From Paenibacillus psychroresistens (GTDB lineage: Bacteria > Bacillota > Bacilli > Paenibacillales > NBRC-103111), in contig NZ_CP034235.1 of NCBI RefSeq assembly GCF_009728935.1, positions 6,833,501-6,897,500 of the forward strand: a stretch of DNA of 64,000 bases, given 5' to 3'. The notes beneath the pieces are model-generated. The model was not told the DNA's origin, did not search any database, and saw only the letters and a list, made by a program, of their open reading frames with translations. Made by a program: the position numbers and the translations under genes. Position 1 is the first letter of the stretch; each line of letters starts with the position of its first letter. Of the stretch, positions 32,007 through 41,600 are shown in pieces.

Positions 32007-33341
32007 CTATTGATGACTTGTCGGATGCTCCGGGGTTAAAGGAATTTCATCATTAAACAGTCGATTAATATCGCCAGTCAGCCTAAGATAGAGATCTGCT
32101 GAAACAGCCACTCCATCTGCATCTAAGGTAAGGAAGTACTGATCCGTTGGGATCATTGAGCTATTCTCGGCTATTTTGGCAATGGCTGTGCCTTCATCAT
32201 ACTCATCAAACATCGCCACATACCCCGTTGAGATCCCGATACTCTTTAAGTTGATAGCCTGCCGCCACATAAAGTCGCCGTGCAATCTCGGATTTTCATT
32301 TTTAGGACCTTTGCCTTTAGTTAAGTTAGACCATGCAGAACCCGGCCAAAGCACCGGTTGATAATCTATGTGGTGAAGCTCGGTGTAGGTGAAATCGGGT
32401 TTCCATTGGCTATATTTGAAATGATCCGCCCCCTCAAGCTTTCCAAAGCGCCCAACAAACCACGGAGATAGCATATCTAGTGATTTATAAACCTCCTCGA
32501 AACCAGGCTTTGAGTCTTTATTGCCTGAACGCCAATAAGTGGGTACCCCGCCGATCACATAAAACCCTTGGTCTTTGAACCACTGGATGATTGCGGCAGA
32601 TTGCACGGCGTCAGCTGGTCGGTCGTTAAACCCAATTCCCCAGATACAAACAACTGGCTTCCCATCCTGTTTGGCATAAGCACTTGAGCCCGTCAGATTC
32701 ATCGTACTTACGATGTTAGTGGTCCAGTCATGTTCAACCGCATTTACCCAAGTCTCAGCATTCATTCCTGTAATATCATACATCACATAAAATTTACGAT
32801 CATACGCTTCCGCGGCATTTTTCACTTTTACAGCTACACTATCGCGATTCTTCTTCCAGTTACTTGGTTTGTCACTCACTTCTGCTCCAAATCGCTGCAA
32901 GGCAGCACCTGTTATATTGTAGGTCTGCATCCACTCAAAATGCTTGTTAACCGTCTCTTGATCATAGGACGAAAACAACATAGCAGGCTGTCCATTTCCA
33001 AAGTTAGCTAAATTAGTTTTATATAGCTTTGAATACTCTCTAATGTCCGGATATAGCTCAAAATTTACATTAGGGGTATTGGCATTGGCTTCAGGAGCCT
33101 TACTATTCTTAGACCAGTGAGTCCAACCATTGCTCGCCCCATCACCCACTCCATTAAACCAGCCTTGATAGCCAGCATAAACCTTGCCTAAGACATCCCC
33201 ATCCCTAATCAGTTTTGGTGTAGGTATAGGTGTCGATAAGGACGGTACTGGCGTTGTCTCGGTTTTGCTCGATATTACTGCTTCCGATTTACAGCCTGAA
33301 ATCAAGCTAAAACATAGGACAATCCACGTGAATCTTTTCAT
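32007..33341 (-). CDS. GH71/GH99-like glycoside hydrolase lipoprotein
   Basis: A 444-residue lipoprotein (lipobox LISGC, Cys17) with a Thr/Pro/Ser-rich linker (about 20-42). The catalytic region carries motifs I associate with GH71/99-like proteins: VYAGYQGWFNGVGDGASNGW near the N-terminus, MLFSSYDQETVNKHFEWM, the strand FYVMYDITG and a late YVAMFDEYDEGTA, whose acidic residues could be catalytic. GH99 enzymes are endo-alpha-mannanases; GH71 are alpha-1,3-glucanases. Substrate here is not determinable. Start overlaps the sortase stop by 4 bp, so it is translated with the sortase. It would act at the outer surface of the membrane. Confidence 0.75.
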   Translation of the reverse strand: MKRFTWIVLCFSLISGCKSEAVISSKTETTPVPSLSTPIPTPKLIRDGDVLGKVYAGYQGWFNGVGDGASNGWTHWSKNSKAPEANANTPNVNFELYPDIREYSKLYKTNLANFGNGQPAMLFSSYDQETVNKHFEWMQTYNITGAALQRFGAEVSDKPSNWKKNRDSVAVKVKNAAEAYDRKFYVMYDITGMNAETWVNAVEHDWTTNIVSTMNLTGSSAYAKQDGKPVVCIWGIGFNDRPADAVQSAAIIQWFKDQGFYVIGGVPTYWRSGNKDSKPGFEEVYKSLDMLSPWFVGRFGKLEGADHFKYSQWKPDFTYTELHHIDYQPVLWPGSAWSNLTKGKGPKNENPRLHGDFMWRQAINLKSIGISTGYVAMFDEYDEGTAIAKIAENSSMIPTDQYFLTLDADGVAVSADLYLRLTGDINRLFNDEIPLTPEHPTSHQ

Positions 33342-34207
33342 AACTCCTCCTTAATCAGCTTGGCATGAACTACAAATCTCGCATCTTTAGACGCAGCTGA
33401 GCATGTCGATAAAGTTATAATGGTGTCTGTCTCGGTAAGCTCGATAGAGGTTGAATGGATCGATTTAGCCTGAATTGTCTTCAAGAAAGCCAAATATTCC
33501 ACATCCGTACGAAAATCTGTTTTTATATAATCGAACTGTGAATCCGTTGTATAAGCAGAGAATATTTGCCACTTTTCATCCGCATACAGTGTATCGAATT
33601 CAATAATCGACTTATTGTCAAAATTCCATTTACTCTGATAACCCAGTAGATTAGCAAACATAGCACCTGTACGCATGTCATGGCCATAGATAATTATATT
33701 CCGATTTGGCCCATCCGCTAAATTCCGATAATCCATAAAGATACTTCCAGCTGGATTCTTAACTTTGTTTACATCGTTGTCCAAATAGAATTCATTATCC
33801 TTTGTTTGCGTTACTGGATAATCAATTTTAGTGGAGTTAATTTTAATCCATCCAACGATTTCTGCATTCTGCTTAAGCAGCTCAAGGAATTTAGGATTAG
33901 GTTTTTTCTCAGGTAGGACCTGCTCATTATGTAAATCATCATCCGAGCTAAATGGTTGGTAGGTTGAGGTCACTAGCGTTGTTTGAGTTACTTTAGGCGG
34001 TCCGGCAACATACAATTCTCTTATTTCTGCATAAGTTTTCTTGTTCTCAGAGCCGGCATTTACATATGCCACAATTTTATAGGTGGAAAATAGGAATACA
34101 GCTAAAGCAATACTCAGTACACACCATTTAATCCAATGTGCAGCTACTCGATTCACTCGTCCCTCTTCGTTTAAAAAGGGACGTTCCTCCGCCATTTTCA
34201 ATGACAT
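33338..34207 (-). CDS. srtB: Class B sortase
   Basis: A 289-residue membrane transpeptidase: TM helix (about 29-48), a spacer, then the sortase B domain (about 105-287). Catalytic residues are visible: His176 in IIYGHDMRTG, Cys269 in TLSTCSA and Arg277 in DARFVVHAKL. The motif IVGWIKINSTKIDYPV is a class B signature. SD AAAGGAGGGG precedes ATG by 8 bases. It sits 47 bp after a small surface protein carrying NPKTG and overlaps the GH71/99-like gene by 4 bp. Probably a dedicated sortase anchoring that neighbour to peptidoglycan (inference). Confidence 0.93.
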   Translation of the reverse strand: MSLKMAEERPFLNEEGRVNRVAAHWIKWCVLSIALAVFLFSTYKIVAYVNAGSENKKTYAEIRELYVAGPPKVTQTTLVTSTYQPFSSDDDLHNEQVLPEKKPNPKFLELLKQNAEIVGWIKINSTKIDYPVTQTKDNEFYLDNDVNKVKNPAGSIFMDYRNLADGPNRNIIIYGHDMRTGAMFANLLGYQSKWNFDNKSIIEFDTLYADEKWQIFSAYTTDSQFDYIKTDFRTDVEYLAFLKTIQAKSIHSTSIELTETDTIITLSTCSAASKDARFVVHAKLIKEEL

Positions 34208-34254
34208 GAGAACATCCCCTCCTTTAGGTAGTTGTGTTGATTAAATCCGTTTAA

Positions 34255-34878
34255 TTACGATTGTTTAATAAATGACTTTCTTACCGAAAATAACAACGCT
34301 GCGGAACCAGCTGCAAGCAGAACATACAGCATCACACCAGCATCACCTGTTTTTGGATTGTCGGCAGCAGGAACAGCGGCTTCAGCTCCACCGCTAGCTT
34401 TTACGAACTGAATATCGCCTACATTCACATCACCGCTGATGAATACTACGTAGAGATCATGTACGCCAGTAACACCTGTAACATCTGCTTCAGACCATAC
34501 ATATTTCTGCCAATCCCCTGAGGACTCATATTTAACCGTTGCAAATGGTGCGCCTTTGGGATCATCCAACACGAATGCGATTTCACCAGCAGCATTTGGA
34601 GTTGCAGCTTCAACCTTTACTTTCGATGCACCCTCTGCACCAAAATCTATTCCGCCGAATTTGGCATAGTTGCCAGCTTTAATGTAGCCTAAGTTTTTCT
34701 TATCATTTTCCTCAATTCTTGGGCCTTTTCCATCATCATGCTTGCCCGTGTCACTATTCAGATCTGTGTTTTCACTTGGGGAAATCTTATCATAAGGACT
34801 GATTGCTGCGAACGCCAAGCTTGCACTGCTTACTACCATAATCATAACTAAAGCCAGAACCATTAAAGATTTTTTCAT
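34255..34878 (-). CDS. Cell-wall-anchored CBM6-like surface protein (NPKTG)
   Basis: A 207-residue protein: signal peptide (1-25), a short acidic/Asn-rich segment, a CBM6-like beta-sandwich (about 60-162; DKKNLGYIKAGNYAKF, GDWQKYVWSEADV, HDLYVVFISG), an Ala/Pro linker, and a C-terminal sorting signal NPKTG (174-178). A hydrophobic helix (182-197) and positive tail follow. A GTG nine bases upstream is in frame, but AAAGGAG best fits ATG 34878. NPKTG-type signals are used by class B sortases in several Firmicutes (family knowledge), matching the adjacent sortase. Upstream lie a candidate 26-codon leader ORF and a cre-like site. Likely binds a glycan at the cell wall surface. Confidence 0.88.
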   Translation of the reverse strand: MKKSLMVLALVMIMVVSSASLAFAAISPYDKISPSENTDLNSDTGKHDDGKGPRIEENDKKNLGYIKAGNYAKFGGIDFGAEGASKVKVEAATPNAAGEIAFVLDDPKGAPFATVKYESSGDWQKYVWSEADVTGVTGVHDLYVVFISGDVNVGDIQFVKASGGAEAAVPAADNPKTGDAGVMLYVLLAAGSAALLFSVRKSFIKQS

Positions 34879-34912
34879 TGTTAACACTCCTTTTTCCGAA
34901 TAAATTTAACTG

Positions 34913-34993
34913 CTAGGTACTAATAAAATTTCTAAAACAGATAACGCCAATTTCAACTACCCAAGAGCTGGTTGCTATCCATCCAGCTCGCAC
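34913..34993 (-). CDS. Candidate 26-codon leader peptide
   Basis: GTG at 34993 is preceded by AAAGGAGGT with 5-base spacing, one of the strongest ribosome binding sites in the window. The frame encodes 26 residues beginning MRAGWIATSSWVVEIGV and stops 34 bases before the surface-protein ATG. Its first codons form one arm of a hairpin (GAGCTGG/CCAGCTC, 34989-34965). Such a layout suggests translation-coupled regulation, or a small membrane-associated peptide. No homology is known to me; it could also be a chance frame within a structured leader RNA. Confidence 0.4.
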   Translation of the reverse strand: MRAGWIATSSWVVEIGVICFRNFIST

Positions 34994-35024
34994 CACTTAC
35001 CTCCTTTGCTTAATCGGCGCTCTC

Positions 35025-35038
35025 TGCAAGCGTTTCCA
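35025..35038 (-). promoter_or_regulatory. Candidate cre (CcpA) site upstream of surface module
   Basis: TGCAAGCGTTTCCA on the plus strand fits the 14-base core TGNAANCGNWNNCW at every position (the extra 5' W is a C). It is about 150 bp upstream of the surface-protein start and 32 bp upstream of the leader ORF. Suggests catabolite repression of the surface protein, sortase and GH71/99-like operon. Confidence 0.6.
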
Positions 35039-35142
35039 TAAAGTGAAGTTTACCCTTGCTGTTTCTCATAATGATCTTATATTAAAGTGATATCCCAATA
35101 ATAGGAGACAATATTAAACTTTTAAGGTTAAAATTAGCTTCT

Positions 35143-38100
35143 TTAATAAAATTCAAATTTATTCACATTAAACAAGTAACCAGCCTTCCCTTTAAACACA
35201 AAATAAACAGTATGCTTACCGGTCGGTACCTGATTTAGCTTACCTGATACATCCTTCCAGGTTTGCCAATTGCCTGTTACGGGAACGGTCAGGGTAGTGA
35301 GCAGTGTCCCCGTTATCGAATCGACACGCATTTCTATGGTTCCACCTGCACCCGCTGAAGCAACTCTTGCACTAATACCATTCATTCCAGCTAGGTCCAT
35401 GTCTTTATAAGCAATCCAGCTCCCATTCTCGATAAAACCGAGATTGCTGCCTGCACCTTTGTCCGCTGTCGCTTCGGTTTGAAGAGCTCCTACGCTCCAG
35501 CTGTCATAAAACTCGGCTTGTCGATCTTTGGAGAGAATTTTAATCGTTGATGCTCCCGTTACGGGATTTGCATTAGTCGCGCCGTTATCCGTATAAGCTG
35601 CCGTAAGGTAATAAAAGGTATTCTCAATATTAGTATCACTTAAAGCTGTTTTAAAAGAACCTGTGCAGCCCGTTTGGGTCGCGTCAGGATGAGAATGCTC
35701 ATCGTGCCCAAGCGCGGGAGTTACTTTAACTTTGGAGCAATCGATTGTTGCATCTTCTGCATCTGTAACGGATATCGTGTAATTAAGCGTATCTCCCCAA
35801 GTGAAGAATCCGCCTGCGGATGGTGTGGTAATGGTCACAACTGGCGCATTATTCCCCACTGTAATCGGGATAGTCATCGAAGCAGCTTCATCCCTGCTGT
35901 CGGTAACCGTTAGCTTAGCCTTGTAATTCCCATTCTTCGCATAAGAGTTGCTTGGATTAGGTATTGTGGAATCCGTTGTGCCATTATTGTCAAAATCCCA
36001 AGCGTACGTTATTCGATCACCATTCATATCTACTGTGCCTTTTGTGTTGAAGGTGACTAGTAAAGGAGCTAAACCGCTTGTTTTATCAGCTGATGCCTCG
36101 ATTGTCGGAGCTAAGTTTCCTCCACCGCCTGTGTAAATGACTTGCGATATTTTGCCGTCTGCTCCGCCACTCCCATATTCAGCGATATAAAGATTCCCGT
36201 CTTTCGCTACTTTTGCATAAATCGGATGGTCAAAATTTAAATTAGTTAGAAAAGGGTTGATTTTCAGTAAGTCTCCCTTGTCATCGAGCTTGACCTCTTT
36301 AAACCACTGCCGTGAGAAATCATAAATAATCAGCGACTTATCCAGATAAGCTGGCAGTTTAAAAACATTGGTGTTCGCCTCATCAAACTTATAAACGGAT
36401 GCTACCGCAGCAGTTCGCCCAGTTCCGTCCGTCATCTCAGGAAATTCAATGCTCTTTCCGTATGGATAATAAATCAAGGCGTTTTGTGCTGCTGGTAAGC
36501 TCTGCCCGCCCGTATTATTGGGAGAATTATTGAGTGGGACATCGCAATTAAAAGCAACTCCCGACTTATGCGCAGCAAAATCATAATCCACATAAGCTTT
36601 ATTATTAGCAATGCAATAAGGCCAGCCGTAATTTCCAGCTGTCTTTGCTTGGTTGATTTCATCGTAGCCTTTACGGCCTCGCAGCAGATTATCCGCACCA
36701 GCATCAGGTCCAACCTCGCCCCAGTAAAGCGTATTATCATAAGGACTAACAGTTAGCCTGAACGGGTTCCGTGCCCCCATGATATAAATTTCAGGTTTTC
36801 CTGAGCCATCCGTAAATAAATTGCCGCTTGGTATCGTATAGGTCCCATCCGCTTGCGGTCGGATTCTTAATATTTTGCCACGGAGGTCGTTTTTGTTGGC
36901 TGATGATTTCTGCGAATCCCATGCTGAACGGCCCGCTCCCTCATCCAGTGGTGCAAACCCATCTGAAGCAAACGGATTCGAATTATCGCCGGTAGAAAGA
37001 TACAAATTGCCGTCGGCACTAAATTCCAAATCCCCTGCATGATGACAGCATTCTGCTCTTTGGGTGGGCACGCTCAATAAGAGCTTTTCAGAAGCTAACT
37101 CGATCGTATCGCCTGACACTGTAAAACGTGAAATGCGGTCTTCCTCTGTCGCTCCAGCAGGTGAGTAATAGAGATAAAGCCAATTGTTGGCAGCAAAATT
37201 AGGATCTAGCGCAATACCCAACAAGCCTTGCTCATTTCCGCTGACCGTTTTCAAGGTCACTGCCGTTTTAGTCACCTCTGTTTTTGGGGAATAGACGCGG
37301 ACTCTGCCGCCAATTTCAATCAGGAACATCCGTCCATCAGGTGCAAAATCAAAGCCCATCGGTGCTTGAACAGCAGAAATGAGCTCCTGCTTCTGGTAAT
37401 TGAAATTAGAATAAACTGTTGCTGAACAATCCCCTTCGACCTTGCCTGCTGCCCACAGAATTCCGCCTAAGATATGCTGCTGGAATTGAGAATCGCTTGT
37501 ATAGCTTTCAATGGCATGCCCCATTCCCGTGTACCACGATTTACCGCCATCGTACTTTTGACACCACGAGATTGGATGATCAAAGCCCATTTTGCCGCCA
37601 GTATAGCTTTTCTCATCTACAGTTGCGAGTACATGAACAGAACCCCGTGGATTATGGTGATAGTTATACCATTCATCTATTCGTGACCAGATGGTTGGTA
37701 AATCTGCCGTGGAACCATGAGCTTTATCCGCTACCTTCACCGTCGCTTGGGCAACAGCCGGATGATCCGTGAAGAATGCTCCAACCAGATCTCCATACCA
37801 TGACCAAGAATGCAGCGTATCGGAGGCAGAGTGAATACCCACATAGCCATGCCCGGATTCAATATACGCTTGAAAAGCAGCCTGCTGAGCCTTATCCAAC
37901 ACATCGCCTGTTGTGCTCAGAAAAACGACCGCCGCATATTGAGCTAAATTGTCTGCTGAGAATTGGCTCGCATCGTCGGTTGCATCGACTCGGAAGTCAT
38001 TCGCCTTACCTAATGCTTGGATAGCTGCAATTCCAGCAGGAATTGAATCATGATGAAAACCTGCTGTTTTACTGAAAACGAGCACTTTGAATTCTTTGGC

Positions 38101-38205
38101 AGGAACTTTAGTTGACTGAAGGTGTGGAACAACAAAGAAGCCTACTAGAAAAAAGCTAATTAATAATAGAAAACCCAGTATTATCTTCACTCTAGCTTTT
38201 TTCAC
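35143..38205 (-). CDS. Multidomain ThuA / sugar dehydrogenase-like / PKD / CBM6 exported protein
   Basis: A 1020-residue exported protein. It has an N-terminal signal anchor (about 8-27) and then a ThuA (trehalose utilisation, glutamine amidotransferase-like) domain (about 40-255; VLVFSKTAGFHHDSI, GYVGIHSASDT). A glucose/sorbosone dehydrogenase-type six-bladed propeller follows (about 275-690; APMGFDFAPDGRMFLIE, CCHHAGDLEFSADGNLYLS). Next come a PKD domain (about 700-785; YAWDFDNNGTTD), an Ig-like segment (about 787-890) and a C-terminal CBM6 (about 895-1020; WIAYKDMDLAGM, YFVFKGKAGYLFNV). ThuA-GSDH-PKD-CBM6 combinations occur in Bacteroidota and actinobacteria. The enzymatic activity is unverified. 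No anchor motif was found at the C-terminus. Confidence 0.85.
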   Translation of the reverse strand: MKKARVKIILGFLLLISFFLVGFFVVPHLQSTKVPAKEFKVLVFSKTAGFHHDSIPAGIAAIQALGKANDFRVDATDDASQFSADNLAQYAAVVFLSTTGDVLDKAQQAAFQAYIESGHGYVGIHSASDTLHSWSWYGDLVGAFFTDHPAVAQATVKVADKAHGSTADLPTIWSRIDEWYNYHHNPRGSVHVLATVDEKSYTGGKMGFDHPISWCQKYDGGKSWYTGMGHAIESYTSDSQFQQHILGGILWAAGKVEGDCSATVYSNFNYQKQELISAVQAPMGFDFAPDGRMFLIEIGGRVRVYSPKTEVTKTAVTLKTVSGNEQGLLGIALDPNFAANNWLYLYYSPAGATEEDRISRFTVSGDTIELASEKLLLSVPTQRAECCHHAGDLEFSADGNLYLSTGDNSNPFASDGFAPLDEGAGRSAWDSQKSSANKNDLRGKILRIRPQADGTYTIPSGNLFTDGSGKPEIYIMGARNPFRLTVSPYDNTLYWGEVGPDAGADNLLRGRKGYDEINQAKTAGNYGWPYCIANNKAYVDYDFAAHKSGVAFNCDVPLNNSPNNTGGQSLPAAQNALIYYPYGKSIEFPEMTDGTGRTAAVASVYKFDEANTNVFKLPAYLDKSLIIYDFSRQWFKEVKLDDKGDLLKINPFLTNLNFDHPIYAKVAKDGNLYIAEYGSGGADGKISQVIYTGGGGNLAPTIEASADKTSGLAPLLVTFNTKGTVDMNGDRITYAWDFDNNGTTDSTIPNPSNSYAKNGNYKAKLTVTDSRDEAASMTIPITVGNNAPVVTITTPSAGGFFTWGDTLNYTISVTDAEDATIDCSKVKVTPALGHDEHSHPDATQTGCTGSFKTALSDTNIENTFYYLTAAYTDNGATNANPVTGASTIKILSKDRQAEFYDSWSVGALQTEATADKGAGSNLGFIENGSWIAYKDMDLAGMNGISARVASAGAGGTIEMRVDSITGTLLTTLTVPVTGNWQTWKDVSGKLNQVPTGKHTVYFVFKGKAGYLFNVNKFEFY

Positions 38206-38257
38206 ATTAGTCTAATCTCCTTTATGGGCGGGGGCTAAAGATGCTGGCAACTTACAG

Positions 38258-38670
38258 AGGTGCAGAAGTGGAATGGGGCCAGATCGATGATATAAGGTGC
38301 AGAATTGCACCTCATTTATCGGAATGGGGCCAGATCGATGATTTAAGGTGCAGAAGTGCACCTCATTTATCGGAATGGGGCCAGAACGATGATATAAGGT
38401 GCAGAATTGCACCTCATTTATCGGAATAGGGCTAGACCGATGATATAAGGTGCAGAATTGCACCTCATTTATCGGAATAGGGCTAGACCGATGATATAAG
38501 GTGCATAAATGCACCTCATTTATCGGAATAGGGCTAGACCGATGTTATAAGGTGCAGAATTGCACCTCATTTATCGGAATGGGGCCAGATCGATGATTTA
38601 AGGTGCATAAGTGCACCTCATTTATCGGAATGGGCCCAGATCGATGATATAAGGTGCAGAAGTGCACCTT
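38258..38670. repeat. Tandem array of 51-bp stem-loop units
   Basis: Units starting GGAAT begin at 38270, 38321, 38372, 38423, 38474, 38525, 38576 and 38627, an exact 51-bp period: seven full copies, a final 44-base partial and a leading partial from 38258. Each contains a hairpin GGTGCA-N4-TGCACC with an invariant stem but varied loops (GAAT, GAAG, TAAA, TAAG). The head alternates between ATGGGGCCAGATCGATG and ATAGGGCTAGACCGATG. It fills the gap between the alpha-mannosidase stop and the ThuA-protein start. Because 51 is a multiple of three, a 100-codon frame crosses it, which I do not regard as a gene. Confidence 0.95.
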
Positions 38671-41600
38671 TTAGAAGAACACCTTAACTGTCTTTATTTC
38701 AAATGCATGGAAATCCAGTAACACTTCAGCCCCATTAACAGGAAGCTCCAAAAGTTCTTCCTCCAGCATATTTACCAGAGTAACTCTGCTTGGAATCGTG
38801 TTGAATCTCAGCCACATGCCATTAACAGCGGAACGCTCTGCTTCGTATAGGCGGATAATGTAGGCTTTGTCAACCTCTGCCGGCTTAACGGTTTCCAAAA
38901 TCACATTTGAAGCACCTACTTCAAGAAAGGAATTAATCTCGCGGTTTGAGCTGCCATATGCCACCAAAGGCTTAACATTCAGCTCATAGGCCGGACGAAT
39001 AACGGTTTCTGCACTAAAGCCACCTTGATGCGGCAGCAGACTGTAGGTCACTTCATGGAGTCCTTCATCACCACGCGGATCAGGGTGAGTACCGCCTTTA
39101 TGCAAGGACAGTCGGATGTCGGAACCATCAACGGATACCCCATATTTGCAATCATTGAGCAAGGCAATACCGAAACGATTTTCCGAGATATCCGTCCATT
39201 TGTGTGCGCATACTTCAAACATACTTTGATCATAGGTCGTATTGGTATGCGTTGGACGCTCCACATGCCCAAACTGGATTTCATGACGTGCACTATGAGC
39301 CAGAATATTAACATTAAAACCTACCTTTAGAAGCTGATGCTTCTCTCTCCAATCGATAATCGTTTCAAAATCCACCTGCGGACTATTGGCATGGAAGACA
39401 ATGTCCTGTTTAAGCGCAGAATTAAGCCCAATACGATAATGACTTCTGATCCTAAATTGCAGCTCACCATCCGCCACGACATCTCGACAGATAAGCGTAT
39501 TTTGCAGCTTCAGCTTACCAAAAACATCTCGGTCAATATCCCAATTATCCCAAGCCCCCGGAAGGTCTTCACCCATTAGAAAAGCATTGAGTGGATAACC
39601 GCTGCCCCTGAGCTCACGAGCTGAAGTTTTATCTATAAACGAGACAATATAGCCATTTTCATCAAATAACACAATTGCATAAGGAGTCTCTAAGCGATTG
39701 CCTACCATTTGAAAAGGTGAAGCTTTAGCCACCGCAGAGTTACTTACACTTACACGCTTAAGGTCAATGACCTGCGCTCCCAAGGCTGGCAGCTCCACTC
39801 CACCAATTAACAGGCTTTTTCGCCCAGCTATATCTTCAATCCGTTGGCTAATTAACGAAGCTTGCTCTGGAATAAACCCATCTGGAATTTGATTTACAGC
39901 AATTGTGCCCGTTCTAGTCCAGCTAAGTGTATTCCAAACCGTTATCGATTCTGGCTTGGCAACAACAGCTTTTGCTAACAATGCTGCTGTCATCTCCTGC
40001 GCTTCACGAATGATATCATTGACTTCGCTAATCGCTCGATCATGTACTTCTGGAATGGATGTGCCTGGCAAAATATCATGGAACTGATTAATCAGCAAAA
40101 TTTCATAAATTTCATCTCGTCTTGCAGAAGGAGCAGCTCCTCCATTAACCCAGCTCCAAACCTCTAGAAGCTCCAAATTCTGCATTGCAAATTCTGCTTT
40201 ACGGTTATTGCGCTTGATCTGATGCATCTGGGTAAGCGTCCCGCGATGCCCTTCGAAGTAGAGCTCACCTACATGCAGCGGTGGATTAACTGCTGTTTGC
40301 TCCAGCTCTTGCATAAAGCGGCTGACGGTTGTATGCTCAGCTTTCGGAGCACCCTCCACATCCTTCATACGTCTAGCCGCTTCCAGCATTTCATACTGCG
40401 GACCACCGCCGCCATCACCATAGCCGTATGAAATCAAACGACTGTCCACTACCTGTTTCTGTGTAGTGTCATAAACTCGCTGGATCAATGTCTCGGCGTC
40501 CGGCCAGCAATGGATGCTGTTAAAATGAGTCAGCACGGTTGTTCCATCCAGCCCTCGCCAGCGGAAGGTATCGTATGGAAACCGATTCGTATCGTTCCAA
40601 GAAAGCTTAGTCGTCAGAAAATAACGCACGTGGAAGCTCTCCATAATTTGCGGTATGGCTGCACTGTAACCAAATGTATCTGGCAGCCAGAAGGTATCTG
40701 CTGTATAACCGAAATGCTCTCGAGTGTAACGCTGCCCCTTGAGGAACTGGCGCACCATAGATTCACCTGAGACTAGGTTGCAATCACACTCAATCCAAAC
40801 GCCGCCGTTTGGCTCCCATCGCCCCTCAGCAATGCGCTGCTTCATTCCCTCGAAGATAGTCGGGTAATGGCGGCGCATCAGCTCTGCGTGAAATGCAGAG
40901 CTTTGAATAAAGGTATACTCCGGATATTGCTCCATAAGAGAGAGCACATTGGCATAGGTTCGTGCACATTTGCGAATCGTTTCATCACGCGTCCACAGCC
41001 AAGCCGTATCCATATGAGAATGTCCGATTATGCCTGCTTTTGGTGCGGAATCCGCATTCTTCTGCTGCAAAAGTGGCTTTATTATTTCACAAGCTTTCTT
41101 AATCCCAGGTCGCCAGATGTCCTCTGACACTTCATCTGGTGATTGCTCAAGAACCGTAAATGCTTCCAGCAGTGCGTTAACTATTCGCCCCCTCCGGAAC
41201 TCATCAACTCTTCCTGAACTGGATAATTGGTTCAAGGTACGTAAATCGAACACAAAATCCTTAACATCTTCCTTGCAAATCATAATATCGATAGATTGAA
41301 AGACTCGCTCGAAGCGGTCATGATAGCCATCATTGGATTGGTAGGTTTGGTAGGGCTGTGTGCCAAAGCAAGGATGGCCTGCATAGCCCTCAAAAGCAAG
41401 CTCATAAACCGCTCCTACCTTGGCCTCATCCGCCAATAGCAGGGTATGATGGTTTCCCCTATTTTCAGCTTCTTTGGCATGTGTGAAAATCCCTTTAGGC
41501 TTGCCGTTAACCCAGAAAAAAGCTTCCACCCCATCTGTTTGCGCGCTGACGAATAACTTCTTGCCTTTTAAGCTTGCTGGGATTTCAAAAGTACCTTTAA

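Noticed and set aside
34888..35060. Riboswitch (c-di-GMP-I or T-box) upstream of the sortase substrate
   Set aside because: I compared the leader with the GGCAAACC/GACGCAAAGCC core and with the T-box AGGGTGGNACCGCG element; neither is present and there is no terminator. Left as an unassigned structured leader.
38212..38514. 100-codon minus-strand open frame with 17-residue repeats
   Set aside because: It exists only because the 51-bp DNA repeat is a multiple of three; there is no ribosome binding site, and the composition follows the hairpin units.
38258..38670. CRISPR array
   Set aside because: The whole 51-bp unit is repeated without unique spacers, and no cas gene is present.
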